Below, piece after piece: positions 8,545 through 9,835 of a DNA stretch of 9,835 bases; the stretch's first letter is position 1; each line of letters opens with the position of its first letter. The translations under genes were made by a program, and so were the position numbers. The notes under the pieces are model-generated. The model saw nothing but the letters and a program-made list of their open reading frames with translations, made no database searches and was not told where the DNA came from. The DNA comes from an uncultured Lachnospiraceae bacterium (GTDB taxonomy: Bacteria; Bacillota; Clostridia; Lachnospirales; Lachnospiraceae), in contig CADBTX010000226.1 in assembly GCA_902797705.1 (NCBI GenBank), positions 1 to 9,835 of the forward strand, read 5' to 3'.

Positions 8545-9639
8545 ATGTCATTGAGTCAGTTTTGGGATTATTTACATTCAATATTATTTAACCTGGAACC
8601 GGATGACCCTGTGGTCAGTGAGTTTTCCGATTACAGCTCGGCGATCCTTGGACTTGCAGCAGCCATAGGCGTTGCCTTACTGATCCTTATGAGCAAACCG
8701 CTGCGGACGAGGAAAAGAACCCAGGACAGGCTGATATTCCGGGAGTGCGTTCTGGTATTTGTCATGAACACACTATATCCTCTGATGTCTCTTCTGGGAC
8801 AGCACGATGTGGATGTGTTCTTTCTCATTGAACTGACAGTCTATGAAGGCCTTTATATGCTGATCATCCTGCAATGGCTGATCTGTGTGGACTACAGCCT
8901 GTACCACAGCATGGATCATATCCGCAGACGATACAGATACGCCTGGATACCTGTCCTTGTCGTTATGGTACTTCATTTCATACATGGTATGCTGGCTATG
9001 GAAATGGTGGATGGAGGAGACTGGGGGTATTATGGTCAATACGTACTCATCATCTTAAAAAGAGTGATTGAATTCGGGTACATTGCGACTGCGGTACATC
9101 TGGTGCATGATTACGAAAAGGAAAAAAGGGAGCCGCGCTTCTTACGGCTCGACGTGTTCATCATCCCGTTCATATTGGGGGTGATCTTCAGGTTCTATGA
9201 CGGCTTTTTTGTCGCTTTGGGCGTGATACTGACATATGTGGTAATGAGACGCCGGGATAAGTATATTGATGCCAAAACAGGATTGTTCAAAGCAGAATAC
9301 CTGGACTGCATAAGTGCTTACTGGGACAAAAAGGGATACACGGATGCCAACGCCATGATCGTGTCAGCGCCCGGAAACGGGGAGAAGCTGGCGGAGATAT
9401 TACAGAACACCAGGATCATGGACTGCTTCATGATCAGGATGGACGAAGACAGCTTTGTGGTCCTGACAGGGAAACTCCGAAGCTCTGCCGTCAAAATGGT
9501 GGAAATGTCACTGGCTGAGGAGACGGAACAGTATGATCCGCCGTTTAATACTGAGATACTCTCGCTGGAGCGTGAAAAAGGACAGAGTGCGGCTGCATTT
9601 GCAGATAGGATAAAAGAAACTCTCAGAGGAAGTCATTAA
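8545..9639 (+). CDS. Multi-pass membrane protein with degenerate GGDEF domain (364 aa)
   Basis: The N-terminal two thirds holds about six or seven hydrophobic segments (roughly residues 32-50, 66-85, 91-117, 132-152, 165-188 and 203-234, the last perhaps two), like the membrane sensor modules placed before GGDEF domains. The C-terminal part starts at the family's lead motif D-x-x-T-G-L (DAKTGL, 242-247) and reaches RMDEDSFVVL at 298-307, where active diguanylate cyclases have R-x-GGDEF-hhhL. The signature is therefore DEDSF: both glycines are lost and Glu is Ser. The interval between the motifs is about 58 residues, shorter than normal. R290-x-x-D293 resembles a c-di-GMP inhibitory RxxD site, but sits one residue too far upstream. 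It should not make c-di-GMP; binding a nucleotide or acting as a structural sensor domain remains possible. The RBS is weak (GCGGGA near 8533) and the gene is 12 nt after the GNAT-like stop, suggesting coupled translation. Confidence 0.82.
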   Translation: MSLSQFWDYLHSILFNLEPDDPVVSEFSDYSSAILGLAAAIGVALLILMSKPLRTRKRTQDRLIFRECVLVFVMNTLYPLMSLLGQHDVDVFFLIELTVYEGLYMLIILQWLICVDYSLYHSMDHIRRRYRYAWIPVLVVMVLHFIHGMLAMEMVDGGDWGYYGQYVLIILKRVIEFGYIATAVHLVHDYEKEKREPRFLRLDVFIIPFILGVIFRFYDGFFVALGVILTYVVMRRRDKYIDAKTGLFKAEYLDCISAYWDKKGYTDANAMIVSAPGNGEKLAEILQNTRIMDCFMIRMDEDSFVVLTGKLRSSAVKMVEMSLAEETEQYDPPFNTEILSLEREKGQSAAAFADRIKETLRGSH

Positions 9640-9713
9640 TGGATCAAAAAAAAGATAACGGGAACAGAAAGATACATACCCTCGCAAACAGAGATTTGAA
9701 AGACAACCGGTAA
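9639..9713 (+). CDS. Possible 24-aa charged small protein overlapping the GGDEF-like gene stop
   Basis: ATG at 9639-9641 overlaps the preceding TAA (TAATG). The upstream AGAGGA at 9625-9630 is 8 nt away, a good Shine-Dalgarno spacing. The peptide starts MDQKKDNGNR and ends LANRDLKDNR before TAA at 9711-9713; it is strongly basic and polar and has no membrane segment. An eight-A run at 9646-9653 occupies codons 3-5 and could allow slippage. The stop-start overlap and RBS are what a coupled operon gene shows, but the frame is short enough to occur by chance. The family is unknown. Confidence 0.38.
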   Translation: MDQKKDNGNRKIHTLANRDLKDNR

Positions 9714-9729
9714 GTATTTATGGTATACT
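9700..9729 (+). promoter_or_regulatory. Likely sigma-A type promoter with extended -10
   Basis: TGGTATACT at 9721-9729 is an extended -10 (TGn plus TATACT, five of six matches to TATAAT). Eighteen nt upstream, AAGACA at 9700-9705 matches four of six bases of TTGACA. Transcription would start near 9736, giving a leader of about 46 nt before ATG 9782. This would separate expression of the dehydratase gene from the upstream cassette. The -35 is weak, and TTGAAA at 9696-9701 is too far from the -10 (22 nt) to serve. Confidence 0.5.
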
Positions 9730-9740
9730 TAGTCAGTATG

Positions 9741-9768
9741 TGTGCCTGTGACTGAAGTCGGGCACAGG
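9741..9768 (+). promoter_or_regulatory. Two mutually exclusive hairpins in the dehydratase leader, one covering the RBS
   Basis: TGTGCC (9741-9746) can pair with GGCACA (9761-9766), and CCTGTG (9745-9750) can pair with CACAGG (9763-9768). The two six-base stems share bases and cannot form together. Both occupy the first bases of the AGGAGG ribosome binding site, the second more fully (AGG). No U-run follows, so this is not an intrinsic terminator. A switch controlling initiation is possible but only inferred from the pairing. Confidence 0.35.
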
Positions 9769-9771
9769 AGG
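9766..9771 (+). promoter_or_regulatory. Ribosome binding site of the dehydratase gene
   Basis: A perfect AGGAGG stands 10 nt before ATG 9782. It selects this ATG over the in-frame internal ATG at codon 5, which has no comparable site. Its 5' half is part of the overlapping hairpins described separately. Confidence 0.75.
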
Positions 9772-9781
9772 GAGCAGATCA

Positions 9782-9835
9782 ATGAGCGGGAGCATGTTTG
9801 ACGGCAAGGTGCTGCTGATCACCGGAGGAACAGGA
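9782..9835 (+). CDS. UDP-GlcNAc 4,6-dehydratase family protein (CapE/PseB/FlaA1-like), N-terminal start (3' part outside window)
   Basis: Only the first 18 codons are present: MSGSMFDGKVLLITGGTG. The sequence F-x-G-K-x-L-L-I-T-G-G-T-G is the first beta strand and glycine-rich NAD(P)-binding loop of an extended short-chain dehydrogenase. The MF-D/N-x-K-x-L-L-I-T-G-G-T-G form is the usual opening of the CapE/PseB/FlaA1 group (polysaccharide biosynthesis protein, CapD-like). Known members dehydrate and often epimerise UDP-GlcNAc as the first step to pseudaminic acid, N-acetylfucosamine and related sugars for capsules or flagellin. The exact product cannot be told from this fragment. A strong RBS and its own probable promoter precede it. 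Together with the GHMP kinase at the other end, it places the window in a surface-glycan locus. Confidence 0.72.
   Translation, partial: MSGSMFDGKVLLITGGTG

Noticed and set aside
8545..9639. Active diguanylate cyclase
   Set aside because: The GGDEF signature is replaced by DEDSF and the domain is shortened, so catalysis is not expected.
9741..9768. Rho-independent terminator after the GGDEF-like gene
   Set aside because: The stems are not followed by a T-run and they overlap the next gene's ribosome binding site, so a leader structure is more likely.
1..9835. CRISPR array, tRNA or rRNA genes, insertion sequence or transposase
   Set aside because: I found no regularly spaced direct repeats, tRNA-like cloverleaf, rRNA stretch, terminal inverted repeats or transposase motif.

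Overview
The window looks like chromosomal DNA of a Gram-positive, Firmicutes-type anaerobe, most plausibly a member of the Lachnospiraceae (Butyrivibrio/Roseburia-like). This rests on strong AGGAGG-type ribosome binding sites, heavy use of AGA/AGG and ATA codons, and the style of the proteins. The genus is an inference. Everything recognisable is on the + strand and tightly packed.

Layout. (1) 2-148 is the last 48 codons of a GHMP-family sugar kinase of the HddA (D-glycero-D-manno-heptose 7-phosphate kinase) type. (2) 182-7594 encodes a giant 2,470-residue protein, very charged and probably almost all alpha-helical, with no signal peptide and no family I can name. By eye it is built from degenerate modules of roughly 200-230 residues, followed by a different C-terminal region with two hydrophobic patches and two GLGGDI motifs. 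(3) 7675-8532 encodes a protein that looks like two GNAT acyltransferase folds in tandem, the second without the acetyl-CoA loop. (4) 8545-9639 encodes a multi-pass membrane protein ending in a degenerate GGDEF domain (DEDSF in place of GGDEF). (5) 9782-9835 is the first 18 codons of a nucleotide-sugar 4,6-dehydratase of the CapE/PseB/FlaA1 type, preceded by its own likely promoter and an RBS that can fold into a hairpin.

Two very small reading frames with good Shine-Dalgarno sequences lie in the junctions: 15 codons between the giant gene and the GNAT-like gene (7611-7658), and 24 codons overlapping the stop of the GGDEF-like gene (9639-9713).

Interpretation. The flanking genes belong to sugar-nucleotide or surface-glycan synthesis (capsule, S-layer or flagellin glycosylation are all possible). 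Between them sits a compact same-strand cassette: giant helical protein, degenerate double-GNAT protein and membrane pseudo-GGDEF protein, with gaps of 33, 80 and 12 nt. The last two proteins keep the fold signature of an enzyme family but have lost key catalytic residues, which suggests binding or sensing roles. No function can be assigned to the giant protein from sequence alone. The cassette is the best candidate here for an undescribed system.
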